Source of the DNA: Cernens ardua
Lineage (GTDB): Bacteria; Pseudomonadota; Gammaproteobacteria; Pseudomonadales; Halomonadaceae
DNA length: 64,000 nucleotides
Assembly (NCBI RefSeq): GCF_051251085.1
Contig: NZ_JBPCZH010000001.1
Location: 620,001-684,000 of the forward strand
Reading direction: 5' to 3'
Below are positions 44,522 through 53,167 of the stretch, one piece after another. The notes under the pieces were generated by a model that saw nothing but the letters and a program-made list of their open reading frames with translations, did not search any database and was not told the origin of the DNA. A program made the translations under genes and the position numbers. The number at the start of each line of letters is the position of its first letter. The first letter of the stretch is position 1.

Positions 44522-45433
44522 CTAACGAGCATCTTTCATGGCCTGCACCTTTTCATACCACTGCTGCTTCTTGCCGCCCAGTACTTTGGCCGCAACTCCC
44601 GCGGCTTGCTTGACGCCTACAGACGCATCCAACAGCGCAGAAAGCAATGTATCTGCATCCACATCCTGCCCCTGCGCTGCCTCTTCTTCAGCCCCTTTGA
44701 TCATGACAACGAATTCGCCTTTACTTTGATCTGGATCAGAGGCCATGCGCGCCAGAAGCGCTTCTGCACATCCAGACAAAAATGTTTCGAAGCGCTTGGT
44801 CAATTCACGCGCCAAAACGATTCTACGGTCCCCAAAGACAACCGCCATATCGCGCAGGCTCTCTTCAATCCGATGGGGGGACTCGTAAAAAACCAGTGTC
44901 GCTGTTTCTTTGGAAAATCGTTCCAGCACACGTTGCCGTGACGAGCGCCTGGCGGGTAGAAACCCTTCGAAAATAAATCGATCTGTTGGCAGTCCCGCAC
45001 CGCTCAACGCAGTGATCAAGGCACACGGCCCGGGAACAGGCACGACAGGCAACCCCGCCTCACGCAGAAGCCCTACTACACGATAACCGGGGTCCGAGAT
45101 CAGTGGTGTACCGGCGTCACTGATAAGGGCTATCTTTTCCCCCTGACCGATACGCTGCACCAGAGTTTCTGCACGGGCACGTTCATTGTGATCATGCAAG
45201 GCAATGACCGGTGTTCTGATATCAAAATGCGACAATAATCGCCCACTGTGGCGAGTATCTTCCGCCGCGATCACATCCGCCTGTTGAAGAATGCGTATAG
45301 CACGGGGAGACAAGTCATCCAGATTGCCGATGGGTGTTGCCACAACATAAAGCACACCTGTTGAAGTATCCTGAGGGGCTAAAGTCGGCTCGCTAGCAGC
45401 CGATATACTGGATTCATTTGTGACTGGGGACAC
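44522..45433 (-). CDS. rsmI: 16S rRNA (cytidine(1402)-2'-O)-methyltransferase
   Basis: RsmI methylates the 2'-OH of C1402, completing the modification begun by RsmH. The 303-residue tetrapyrrole-methylase-type protein has YVVATPIGNLDDLSPRA, AAEDTRHSGRLL, ISDAGTPLISDPG and VPGPCALITALSGAGLP. The start is a GTG at 45433 with GGAG about 11 bases upstream; no in-frame ATG is near. It is divergent from lpoA, as in many gammaproteobacteria. Confidence 0.95.
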   Translation of the reverse strand: MSPVTNESSISAASEPTLAPQDTSTGVLYVVATPIGNLDDLSPRAIRILQQADVIAAEDTRHSGRLLSHFDIRTPVIALHDHNERARAETLVQRIGQGEKIALISDAGTPLISDPGYRVVGLLREAGLPVVPVPGPCALITALSGAGLPTDRFIFEGFLPARRSSRQRVLERFSKETATLVFYESPHRIEESLRDMAVVFGDRRIVLARELTKRFETFLSGCAEALLARMASDPDQSKGEFVVMIKGAEEEAAQGQDVDADTLLSALLDASVGVKQAAGVAAKVLGGKKQQWYEKVQAMKDAR

Positions 45434-45789
45434 TATGGATACGCTCCGTTCTTTGCCTATGCATCATTCCACTGCTATTGCGCTATGGGCTATTTTATTA
45501 CGGTCTATTTCACTACAAGCCTTTGCCACTATCCATGTAGGCGTCATCCATTCCGCATTGACTATCGACTATAGTGATTGGCCGCGTCTATCAGCTGCCT
45601 CTATTGGCGGCCACTGGCAACGGGTAAACAACAACAGTCCATGGCATACAAAAAATAACCCATGATTGCTCGCCACGTTATCCGTGACCTGCTAGGTTTA
45701 ATAGCATACGCAAATCATGGGTAGCTTTCCCCATGATCTGATAATATCGACAGAATACTGTACCGGAATTGCACAAGGAGTGAACTCAC
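45434..45789. promoter_or_regulatory. Divergent rsmI / lpoA region with a long inverted repeat
   Basis: This 356-bp region has no convincing gene; a plus-strand frame at 45420-45665 is Ile/Ser-rich without homology. An inverted repeat ACCCATGATTGC (45658-45669) and GCAAATCATGGGT (45710-45722) has one bulged base and a 40-nt loop. A third CCCATGAT lies at 45731. It may be an operator or an RNA structure in the lpoA leader. AAGGAG lies 12 bases before the lpoA ATG. Confidence 0.45.
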
Positions 45790-47508
45790 ATGCGCGACTC
45801 GCTGCATAAACTTGGCGGCTTGACCATCGCCACGCTTATACTGGGTGGATGTGCCGCCAACCCTTTTGGAAGCAGTACGCCTTCCCCCCAAAGTTTGCTG
45901 GATCAGGCACAACATCAGACAGGGCAAGAGGCGGCGCAAAACCGGCTACAGGCAGCAGATATTCTAACACAGCAGGGGAATAGCTCGAAGGCAGTCAGTG
46001 TGCTTCGACAGATCAATGCACGCCAGCTTAACAATAGCGATAAAGCTCGCTACGCCACACTATTGGCACAGGGTGCGCTCAAAACAGGCGACACCCGGGC
46101 CGCGTTGACAACCACCAATATCCTCAACACCCACATTCCCCTGAGCGATACCCAGAAGCAGACACTGGAAACGGTACGCGGTGAGGCACAGGGAAAACTG
46201 GGCAACCATTTACAATCCACGATAACGCTTATTCAGGCTCAGCGTGATGCCAATAACACCACTGACCTGAACAACAATATCTGGGAGCAACTCTCGCAGC
46301 TCAATGCAAGCCAACTCAATCGTGTGCCTGACCCTGATTCACTTGCCGATGGCTGGATCACGCTGGCACAACTACACTTGCAGGCCGGTAACAACATCGA
46401 CGGCTATAAAACGCAGATCAGCAACTGGCAAACAGCTTACCCTGATCATCCTGCGTCAAAAGAGCTGCCTGAATCTCTGACTTCAATCAAGAACACTCAG
46501 ACGCAAACCATTAGCAAAATCGCTATTCTGTTACCGCAAAGCGGTGATCTTTCAACAGTTGCTCAGGCGATCAAACAAGGTATTCAAGCCCAACAGCAGG
46601 CTCAAAGCCAATCCGGACAAAGCGTCCCCAGCCTTGATTTCATCGATTCATCACAGGGAAACCTGCAATCACTTTACCAGCAGGCCGAACAGGCCGGTGC
46701 CCAGGTAGTCATTGGACCACTTGACAAGAATCTGGTCACGCAACTGGAACAACAAACCAGCGCCCCACTACCTACCCTTGCACTCAACTACGGTAATTCG
46801 GCGACGAACAACAACCCGGATCTTTATGAATACGGATTGTCTGCCGAAGATGAAGCGCGCCAGGCGGCCATTCAGGCCTCTGCGGATGGTCACCATAATG
46901 CCGACGTACTTGTACCCAATAACGAGTGGGGGAATCGGGTATATAACTCGTTCGCCCAACAATGGCAGACACAAGGGGGCCAGGTGGCTGATGTTGAACA
47001 CTACAACCCGAATGGTGCCGTTACCAGCACAGTCACCCGCATGCTTCGCAGTGGTGGTAATGCCGCAGACATGATTTTCATGCTCGCACTCCCTCCCTAT
47101 GCGCGTCAGGTGCCGCCGACATTGGCATTTTACAATACCCATTTACCCATCTATGCAACCTCACACGTTTATTCGGGCACACCCAATGCCAATTCGGATT
47201 CAGACCTGAATGGCGTTAAGTTCCCAAATATCCCGTGGGAAATTCCTCAAGTGGTGGGCAGCTCGAATTTAGCCAATTCTGCCGCCTATCAGCAACTCAG
47301 TCAGGCTCAACTCCCGCCACCTGTTTTCAAACTGGCTGCCATGGGTGTGGATGCATACAACCTGGCACACAACCTGTCTCTCTATAAGGCCATTCCCTCC
47401 ACCAAAATCAATGGTGCTACGGGCCTTCTTCAGATTGACAAGAATCGCCGCTTCGAGCGCCATTTGCCGTGGGCCGAGTTCAAGGGAGGAGTGCCCGCAC
47501 AACCCTGA
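45790..47508 (+). CDS. lpoA: Outer-membrane lipoprotein LpoA (penicillin-binding protein activator)
   Basis: LpoA reaches from the outer membrane to activate the PBP1a-type peptidoglycan synthase. The 572-residue protein has a lipoprotein signal ending L-I-L-G-G-C (lipidated Cys21), a TPR-like N-terminal domain rich in Gln/Asn, and from about residue 240 (ISKIAILLPQSG) a periplasmic-binding-protein-like domain with ...VVIGPLDKNLV. It heads lpoA-yraN-diaA-dolP, as in E. coli. The terminator after it suggests that it is mostly transcribed alone. Confidence 0.92.
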   Translation: MRDSLHKLGGLTIATLILGGCAANPFGSSTPSPQSLLDQAQHQTGQEAAQNRLQAADILTQQGNSSKAVSVLRQINARQLNNSDKARYATLLAQGALKTGDTRAALTTTNILNTHIPLSDTQKQTLETVRGEAQGKLGNHLQSTITLIQAQRDANNTTDLNNNIWEQLSQLNASQLNRVPDPDSLADGWITLAQLHLQAGNNIDGYKTQISNWQTAYPDHPASKELPESLTSIKNTQTQTISKIAILLPQSGDLSTVAQAIKQGIQAQQQAQSQSGQSVPSLDFIDSSQGNLQSLYQQAEQAGAQVVIGPLDKNLVTQLEQQTSAPLPTLALNYGNSATNNNPDLYEYGLSAEDEARQAAIQASADGHHNADVLVPNNEWGNRVYNSFAQQWQTQGGQVADVEHYNPNGAVTSTVTRMLRSGGNAADMIFMLALPPYARQVPPTLAFYNTHLPIYATSHVYSGTPNANSDSDLNGVKFPNIPWEIPQVVGSSNLANSAAYQQLSQAQLPPPVFKLAAMGVDAYNLAHNLSLYKAIPSTKINGATGLLQIDKNRRFERHLPWAEFKGGVPAQP

Positions 47509-47562
47509 GCCACAGCGATGCCTCACTGAAAGGCAAGTAGATCGTAAAAGGTCAGCAAATAG

Positions 47563-47596
47563 TCACAAACAGTAAATAATCACAGGCAGTAAATAG
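47563..47596. repeat. 17-bp tandem repeat, two copies
   Basis: TCACAAACAGTAAATAA (47563-47579) is followed by TCACAGGCAGTAAATAG (47580-47596), just before the lpoA terminator. Confidence 0.7.
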
Positions 47597-47597
47597 C

Positions 47598-47649
47598 AAA
47601 AAGGAGCGTTCTATCGCCATGGGGTATAGGTCGGTAGAACGCTCTTTTT
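47598..47649 (+). terminator. Strong intrinsic terminator of lpoA
   Basis: GAGCGTTCTA (47604-47613) pairs perfectly with TAGAACGCTC (47635-47644), followed by T5. A-residues before the stem make it potentially bidirectional. Confidence 0.9.
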
Positions 47650-47769
47650 GAATGCATTACCTGAACACTGAGTGAAAAACGTTTTTACAGGTTTGGCTAC
47701 AAAACCGGATGCTCGAATCAGAGTGTAACGAAAAAGTTTTAGAGCCAATGCTTTACGGTAAAATTCTTG

Positions 47770-48276
47770 ATGAGTGCGCAAACACCTTCTGATACGTCAC
47801 CGCAGGATCACACTCCAATGCAATACCCTGCTGAGCATATCCTTTCAGCCAATACCGTTAAAACAGCACGATCACCGTATGCACGGTCTTGCCTGTCGCA
47901 GCAGGGAACATCCATACAGCCCGTCAGAATCGGACGCCAGATAGAAGAAAGGGCTGTCGAGATTTTAAAAGCCAGAGGATGGAGGGAAGTCGCCCGCAAC
48001 TATTGTATTCGGGGCGGTGAAATTGACCTGATCATGCGCCATGAAGATACACTGGTATTCGTCGAAGTACGCTACCGAAAGAACTCACGGCACGGTAGTG
48101 CTGCCGAATCAATTACGCTGACCAAGCGTAGACGAATCATCAGGGCCGCCCAACATTTCATGGCAAATCAGGTAGGGAGTGATATCGCGGCACGCTTTGA
48201 TGTCATCGCATTTTCCGGTTTAACTCAACAGAATATGGCGTGTGAATGGATACCCAACGCCTTCGACTGTTTTTGA
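47770..48276 (+). CDS. yraN: UPF0102 family protein YraN
   Basis: YraN-type proteins have an endonuclease-like fold of the Holliday-junction-resolvase type, but their function is not known. The core from about residue 54 shows GRQIEERAVEILKARGW, RGGEIDLIMRHEDTLVFVEVRYR and ITLTKRRRIIRAAQHFM, which include the E-I-D and E-V-R catalytic-like residues. The first 50 residues are an unconserved Ser/Thr/Pro/Gln-rich extension, so the true start may be further in, though no good internal start with a ribosome site was seen. It lies between lpoA and diaA, as in E. coli. Confidence 0.88.
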   Translation: MSAQTPSDTSPQDHTPMQYPAEHILSANTVKTARSPYARSCLSQQGTSIQPVRIGRQIEERAVEILKARGWREVARNYCIRGGEIDLIMRHEDTLVFVEVRYRKNSRHGSAAESITLTKRRRIIRAAQHFMANQVGSDIAARFDVIAFSGLTQQNMACEWIPNAFDCF

Positions 48277-48697
48277 TGAATGCCATGGCGATTCAAACAG
48301 ACTGCACCGGCTACAAGTCGCCGACGTTAGCCCTCATTGACTCCCCTATTATGTTCTTCCCTTGTATCCACAGGATTATTCTGCGACGAGTTGGAATCTT
48401 CATCGTGATGCTGGCGAGATCATCATTAACTGGCAAGCATTGGGGAGAATGAACTTTATGGTTACCATCGTTACTAATATGACTAACATGTGGGTGTTAG
48501 CGATACCCGGATGGCGACTGACACCTGGCTATTAACGTTGCTTCCAGGCCTGTTGAGCAGATTAAGCACATCCGAGCCAAGGCATTTTTTACCGAGCTCT
48601 GGTAAAGTGTAAGGATAAAATTCAAAATCACAGAAGTCAGCTGGCAGAATGCCCGGACACTTTTGTGCCCCACGCTCTCACGAGATTAAGAGACACC
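48277..48697. other. yraN-diaA spacer
   Basis: A 421-bp spacer with no supported gene; the plus-strand frame at 48246-48452 overlaps yraN and lacks a ribosome site. A palindrome with arms TTTACC and GGTAAA (48587-48605) lies about 90 bp upstream of diaA and could be an operator. The expected promoter of diaA was not identified with confidence. Confidence 0.4.
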
Positions 48698-49291
48698 ATG
48701 GATCTGCAATCCCGAATCATTGATCAGTTCAACGCCAGTATTGATACCAAAACCTACTCCAGTGAGGTTTTACCTGCTTATATCGAACAGGCAAGCCTGA
48801 AAATGGTCCAATGCCTTATCAATGATGGCAAGATACTCTCCTGCGGCAATGGTGGCAGTGCAGGAGATGCACAGCATTTTTCCTCCGAGCTGCTGAATCG
48901 CTTTGAACGGGAACGCCCCGGCCTACCCGCCATGGCACTCACAACAGACACATCAACGCTGACCTCGATCGCCAATGATTACAGCTACAATGATGTGTTT
49001 TCCAAGCAGATCAGAGCACTGGGGCAACCCGGGGATATTCTTCTGGCCATTTCGACCAGCGGCAATTCCTCCAACGTCATTCAGGCCATTCAGGCAGCTC
49101 ATGACCGTGAAATGAGTGTCATTGCCCTTACCGGACGCGACGGCGGCGATATGGCATCACTGCTGAGTCAGGATGATTGCGAGATTTGTGTGCCCTCCAC
49201 ATCTACTGCGCGTATTCAGGAAGTTCATTTGCTGGTTATTCACTGCCTATGTGACATGATCGACTTCCAACTTTTCGGTGAAATGGAATAA
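48698..49291 (+). CDS. diaA: DnaA initiator-associating protein DiaA (SIS domain)
   Basis: DiaA is a tetrameric SIS-domain protein that binds DnaA and helps initiation at oriC; related GmhA is a phosphoheptose isomerase. The context (lpoA-yraN-diaA-dolP) favours DiaA. The 197 residues from ATG 48698 show SCGNGGSAGDAQHF, RFERERPGLPAMAL, ISTSGNSSNVIQAI and the C-terminal TARIQEVHLLVIHCLCDMID. A GTG at 48665 would add eleven residues. The sequence retains GmhA-like residues, so isomerase activity is not excluded. Confidence 0.85.
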   Translation: MDLQSRIIDQFNASIDTKTYSSEVLPAYIEQASLKMVQCLINDGKILSCGNGGSAGDAQHFSSELLNRFERERPGLPAMALTTDTSTLTSIANDYSYNDVFSKQIRALGQPGDILLAISTSGNSSNVIQAIQAAHDREMSVIALTGRDGGDMASLLSQDDCEICVPSTSTARIQEVHLLVIHCLCDMIDFQLFGEME

Positions 49292-49569
49292 AAGAGGTAA
49301 CCTCTTGCATCATGTTGCGTGCAAGCTGGAAGGAGATGTGTCATCTTGCTATATATCTACATTCGGTTAATCATCACAACGGATGCATCTGATAATGTGA
49401 TAAACCCTGAGCTTTCAATGGCAGCCAGCTATTGATAATGTTCAAACCATGAGTAGCATCAAAGCGTCTGATTGATTCATCGCTTTCGATCAAGTCGGAT
49501 AACCAGGATTGTCCAACACTGAAGACAGGTCAGACACAGATTGAACATTTCGTATCGACAGAAGAGTGA

Positions 49570-50160
49570 GTGATTCCAGTGAGTTCAAAGCATTACACCA
49601 AAGGTCTGTTAGTTGCATTTACGTTGGCAACAGCCGCACTTGCCGGTTGTAGCACCAATGCCACCACCAACCAAAACCAGAGCGCACAAGCCTCTTCAAA
49701 CCTGATGCGGAGCTCTCAGCAAAAGGTGAATGACGGTCGATTGGCATCAGACATTTACAACCAGTTCATGCAGCAACCCATCGCTTCTGAATCACATGTC
49801 AATGTTTCCACCTGGAACGGCTATATCCTGCTCACCGGCCAGGTCCCCAGCCAATCGCTGAAGGACGCCCTCCAAAGAATTGCTGAAAATACGCAGGGCC
49901 ACACCCACATTTACAATGCGGTAACTGTCAGCGTTAATACATCCCATTGGCGTAGAATGGAAGATACATGGCTGACCACCCGTGTAAAATCAGCCGTCAC
50001 GCTTAGTGGGGACCGCTGCTTCATCCTGACGGAAAACGGTATTGTCTACCTCATGGGAATTGTGCACTCCTATGAAGCATCAACAGCCGTGCGTCAGGCG
50101 GCCAATATCTCTGGTGTCAAAGGCGTCGTTAACGCTTTCCAGATTGTCGATCAAGACTAA
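49570..50160 (+). CDS. dolP: BON-domain outer-membrane lipoprotein DolP
   Basis: DolP (YraP) is an outer-membrane lipoprotein that supports BAM activity and envelope integrity. The 196-residue protein has a signal ending L-A-G-C (Cys27) and two BON domains: one from about residue 55 (LASDIYNQFM...VNVSTWNGYILLTGQV) and one from about residue 130 (WLTTRVKSAVTLSGD...GIVYLMGIV...GVKGVVNAFQIV). The start is a GTG (49570); a second GTG at 49579 is possible. A strong terminator ends the lpoA-dolP group. Confidence 0.93.
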   Translation: MIPVSSKHYTKGLLVAFTLATAALAGCSTNATTNQNQSAQASSNLMRSSQQKVNDGRLASDIYNQFMQQPIASESHVNVSTWNGYILLTGQVPSQSLKDALQRIAENTQGHTHIYNAVTVSVNTSHWRRMEDTWLTTRVKSAVTLSGDRCFILTENGIVYLMGIVHSYEASTAVRQAANISGVKGVVNAFQIVDQD

Positions 50161-50231
50161 CAACGACTCGAAGCTGACAACAGCCTGCCCAGTCATGGAT
50201 TTTGTGTCTGGTTGAACATTTGCTACCCGCT

Positions 50232-50268
50232 AAAAAAAGGCGAAGCCACTGACGGCTTCGCCTTTTTT
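50232..50268 (+). terminator. Strong intrinsic terminator of dolP
   Basis: GGCGAAGCC (50239-50247) pairs perfectly with GGCTTCGCC (50254-50262), followed by T6. An A7 run before the stem makes it potentially bidirectional. Confidence 0.92.
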
Positions 50269-50392
50269 CGTATCACATGGCATCGAGTGACCTTTCGCAT
50301 GCCATTGGCACCTCATGACTCATTCGTGTGCACCCATTTTACGAACTACTCAACATCGGTACCTTTGCCCGGATACGCTTACTCATCAGCCG

Positions 50393-50460
50393 GCCACTTG
50401 CTCCCAGAAAGCTACTTGCTCTCAGATGGTCGCTCACTCGCGGAAGCTCACTTACCAGCA
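50393..50460. repeat. Degenerate 17-18-bp tandem repeat, about four copies
   Basis: Copies of the type GCCACTTGCTCCCAGAAA begin at about 50393, 50411, 50429 and 50446 and diverge along the tract. It lies in the dolP-sspB spacer. Confidence 0.55.
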
Positions 50461-50551
50461 TAGTGAATGCCATGAAGCCCGGGGATGCCTGCACTGAATG
50501 CAGGAATGCATGCACGACTCCACATACATATAGCATGTGCAAGCAGCAGCG

Positions 50552-51001
50552 TTACTTAACGACGCGAAGAGAAGGCTTCTTCTTCGGTTTGGGTCGATCA
50601 TCACCATCATCGTCGGGAGTGGTTGACCGAGTATCAGGAACACTTTCCAGTTTTGCCCCCTCCTCTTCGTCTACTTCAGGCTCAGGGAGTACAGGCTCCT
50701 GCCCAAAGGCCATACCCGCACCGGTTTCACGAGAGTAGATCGCCATCAATGCTTCAATGGGAACCCACACCTCCATTGCTTCACCGCTGAAACGTGCATT
50801 GAAGCTCACCATATCGTTTTCAATACGGAAATCCCGTACGGCAGTAGGAGCTACATTCAATACAATCTGCCCATTCTGTACGAACTGCGTCGGTACAACG
50901 ACGTGTTCAATGGTGGCGTCAACAACGATATAAGGCGTCTGGTCATTATCCAAAAGCCATTCGTAAAGTGCACGGGAGAGATAGGGACGACTAGAGCGCA
51001 T
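50552..51001 (-). CDS. sspB: ClpXP adaptor protein SspB
   Basis: SspB delivers ssrA-tagged proteins to the ClpXP protease. From ATG 51001 (GGAG upstream) it has 149 residues: a substrate-binding domain (MRSSRPYLSRALYEWLLDND...YIVVDA...NDMVSFNARFSG), an acidic disordered linker and the conserved C-terminal ClpX-binding peptide PSLRVVK. The earlier TTG in the same frame is part of the ribosome-site region and unlikely to be used. It lies next to sspA but 190 bp away, so the two may not form a tight operon. Confidence 0.94.
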   Translation of the reverse strand: MRSSRPYLSRALYEWLLDNDQTPYIVVDATIEHVVVPTQFVQNGQIVLNVAPTAVRDFRIENDMVSFNARFSGEAMEVWVPIEALMAIYSRETGAGMAFGQEPVLPEPEVDEEEGAKLESVPDTRSTTPDDDGDDRPKPKKKPSLRVVK

Positions 51002-51191
51002 AATGATGAACTCCTGCAAGTAAACCCTGAATAATCAGGACATCAGATCAAAAAGAGCTGAAAGGTGACAAGGTTGGCGAGGCAGCACACTTCAATCAGT
51101 CAGAAAGATTGAATGGAAAGAGAGCCTTCACACGAATAAAAGAATATTCAGGGGGTTGACCCAACGCCAACACCCCGGAATTTGCCAGACT

Positions 51192-51824
51192 TCAGCGACG
51201 AAGCTCGCGTTCGGATTCCAGAAGAGAATCACGGAAGGAATCACGATTAAAGAGTCGATCCATATAAGCAGACAATGGCTTGATTTGCTTTTCAGGCAAA
51301 TCAACACCCAGACTGGGCAGACGCCAAAGAATCGGACCTACACAGCAATCCACCAGTGAAAACTCTTCATTCATGAAGAACGGCATATCTTCAAAGATGG
51401 GCGCTATACCAATAAAGCTTTCACGCAGGCTTTTACGCGCCTGTTCGGTATCTTTCTTGGTCGCAGTACCTGACACAATCGTATCAACCAACGGAGCCCA
51501 TTCGCGTTCGACACGATACATCCAGAGACGGCTCTGAGCGCGGGCTACCGGGTAAACGGGCAATAAGGGAGGATGAGGAAAACGCTCATCAAGATACTCC
51601 ATCATTACCTTGGATTCATATAAAACAAGATCGCGATCAATCAGGGTAGGAACACCGTTATATGGATTCTGATCAATCAGCTCTTCGGGATGATTATCTT
51701 CATCCACTTCGATGACATCGACAGACACGCCTTTCTCGGCGAGGACGATGCGCACACGATGACTGTAGTGGTCATCACGGCCTGAATAGAAAGTCATCGA
51801 AGACCGCTTGGCTACAACTCCCAT
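51192..51824 (-). CDS. sspA: Stringent starvation protein A
   Basis: SspA is a GST-fold protein without transferase activity that binds RNA polymerase and alters transcription in starvation and acid stress. The 210 residues show the GST N-domain FYSGRDDHYSHRVRIVLAEKG, NPYNGVPTLIDRDLVLYESKVMMEYLDERFPHPPL and the all-helical C-domain. AAGGAG lies 6 bases before the ATG. It follows rplM-rpsI, as in E. coli (rplM-rpsI-sspA-sspB), but a terminator after rpsI separates transcription. Confidence 0.94.
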   Translation of the reverse strand: MGVVAKRSSMTFYSGRDDHYSHRVRIVLAEKGVSVDVIEVDEDNHPEELIDQNPYNGVPTLIDRDLVLYESKVMMEYLDERFPHPPLLPVYPVARAQSRLWMYRVEREWAPLVDTIVSGTATKKDTEQARKSLRESFIGIAPIFEDMPFFMNEEFSLVDCCVGPILWRLPSLGVDLPEKQIKPLSAYMDRLFNRDSFRDSLLESERELRR

Positions 51825-51932
51825 GGAACACTCCTTGATCTATGCGAGGAAAGATAATACCACGACCACCCACAACTTGGGTGAGCAATTGGCATAATTT
51901 TCATACAGAATTTCGCATGATCCGTAATTCGA

Positions 51933-51969
51933 CAAAAAAATACCCGACCTTTCGTGAAAAGCCGGGTAT
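51933..51969 (-). terminator. Intrinsic terminator of rplM-rpsI
   Basis: ATACCCG (51940-51946) pairs with CGGGTAT (51963-51969), with further pairs inside. On the minus strand a T7 run follows. Confidence 0.88.
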
Positions 51970-52014
51970 GGGCAAGGCGCAATAGAGCGCCCTGCTGCAC
52001 TGATTCGAAGAGAA

Positions 52015-52401
52015 TCAGCGTTTGGAGAACTGAGGACGACGACGTGCTTTGCGCAGACCGACCTTTTTACGTTCAACCTTACGAGCATCACGAGTCACAT
52101 AACCCGCAGCACGCAGAGGAGAACGAAGTTCTTCATTGTAGCTGATCAATGCACGGGTGATACCGTGACGGATCGCGCCGGCCTGGGCAGAACCACCACC
52201 ACCGGAAACAGTGACATTGATGTCGAACTGTTCGGTAGTCTGGGTCAATTCCAGAGGCTGGCGAACAACCAGACGTGCGGTAGGACGACCAAAATAGGTG
52301 TCCAGCTCACGCTGGTTAACAGTGATTTTACCTGTGCCCGGCTTGATGAATACACGAGCAGTAGAGGTTTTGCGACGACCGGTTCCGTAATACTGTGCCA
52401 T
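52015..52401 (-). CDS. rpsI: 30S ribosomal protein S9
   Basis: S9 lies near the P site of the small subunit. The 128 residues have the family's GTGRRKTSTARVFIKPGTGKITVN start, GGGGSAQAGAIRHGITRAL and the basic C-terminal tail ending FSKR, whose last Arg reaches the P-site tRNA. It follows rplM by 15 bp as one operon. Confidence 0.98.
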   Translation of the reverse strand: MAQYYGTGRRKTSTARVFIKPGTGKITVNQRELDTYFGRPTARLVVRQPLELTQTTEQFDINVTVSGGGGSAQAGAIRHGITRALISYNEELRSPLRAAGYVTRDARKVERKKVGLRKARRRPQFSKR

Positions 52402-52416
52402 TAGCTTGTCCCTTGA

Positions 52417-52845
52417 TTAGATATTCAGTTCTTTGGGCTGCTGTGCAGTATGCGGATGCTCTGCGCCAGCATAGACACGAAGCTTCTTGTGCATTGCACG
52501 ACCCAACGGGCCTTTCGGCAGCATGCCTTTGACAGCAATTTCGATAACGCGCTCAGGCGCATGGTCGATCAATTGCTCAAAAGACATGGAACGTAGACCA
52601 CCGGGATAGCCAGTGTGACGATAGTACTGCTTGTCGGAAGTCTTGTTACCAGTAACACGAACCTTGTCAGCGTTGATGACGACGATGTAGTCACCGGTAT
52701 CAACGTGAGGGGTGTATTCGGGCTTGTGCTTGCCGCGCAGACGACGAGCGAGCTCAGTGGCAAGACGGCCAAGAGTCTTGTTGGTAGCGTCTACAACGTA
52801 CCAATCGCGCTGAACGGACTGCGGTTTGGCGCTGAACGTTTTCAT
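52417..52845 (-). CDS. rplM: 50S ribosomal protein L13
   Basis: L13 is an early assembly protein of the large subunit and, in E. coli, represses its own mRNA. The 142 residues equal the E. coli length, with RDWYVVDATNKTLGRLAT, ARRLRGKHKPEYTPHVDTGDYIVVINA and KGMLPKGPLGRAMHKKLRVYAG. A likely promoter 204 bp upstream gives a long leader that could carry regulation. Confidence 0.98.
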   Translation of the reverse strand: MKTFSAKPQSVQRDWYVVDATNKTLGRLATELARRLRGKHKPEYTPHVDTGDYIVVINADKVRVTGNKTSDKQYYRHTGYPGGLRSMSFEQLIDHAPERVIEIAVKGMLPKGPLGRAMHKKLRVYAGAEHPHTAQQPKELNI

Positions 52846-52980
52846 GGTAAATACCTTTATTGGGCATGATGACCGAAGCCAAACGATGCCTTCCCTATTT
52901 TTCTTGGTTGTTCGCCCTATTTTTTGTCTTTATCCGTAAATCCTTCAAGCCCGATAACACAGAAAATGCAGCGAAACGGA

Positions 52981-53010
52981 CATGGTAAATTACAGCATGG
53001 TAAATTACAG
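52981..53010. repeat. Perfect 15-bp tandem duplication in the rplM leader
   Basis: CATGGTAAATTACAG occurs twice head to tail, at 52981 and 52996, between the rplM promoter and start codon. Confidence 0.9.
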
Positions 53011-53048
53011 ATAGTACAAAAAGGTGAACAACAGTTAAGCGAGCGCGT

Positions 53049-53076
53049 ATTGTACAGCAGATCCACAAAATAGCAA
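53049..53076 (-). promoter_or_regulatory. Sigma-70 promoter of rplM-rpsI
   Basis: On the minus strand TTGCTA (53071-53076) and TACAAT (53049-53054) are separated by 16 bp. It reads towards rplM and predicts a leader of about 195 nt. Confidence 0.65.
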
Positions 53077-53167
53077 ATATCCTGCTGTCATTAAGTACTC
53101 AGATACAATTAAGAAACTAATAATCGTAAAAACCAATAATCGGCAGAATGAAACATGTGGAAAAACA

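Larger units (their letters stand above)
50161..50551. other. dolP-sspB convergent spacer
   Basis: The 391 bp hold the dolP terminator (50232-50268), a degenerate tandem repeat (50393-50460) and a small stem CCTGCA/TGCAGG (50488-50504) without a T-run. No gene is supported. Confidence 0.6.
52846..53167. other. rplM leader and zapE-rplM spacer
   Basis: The 322 bp contain no ORF of interest. They hold a strong-looking promoter (53049-53076) and a perfect 15-bp duplication (52981-53010) inside the predicted rplM leader. No zapE terminator was recognised. Confidence 0.6.

Noticed and set aside
45420..45665. 81-codon plus-strand frame between rsmI and lpoA
   Set aside because: It overlaps the rsmI start on the other strand, lacks a ribosome site and reads as a hydrophobic chance frame.
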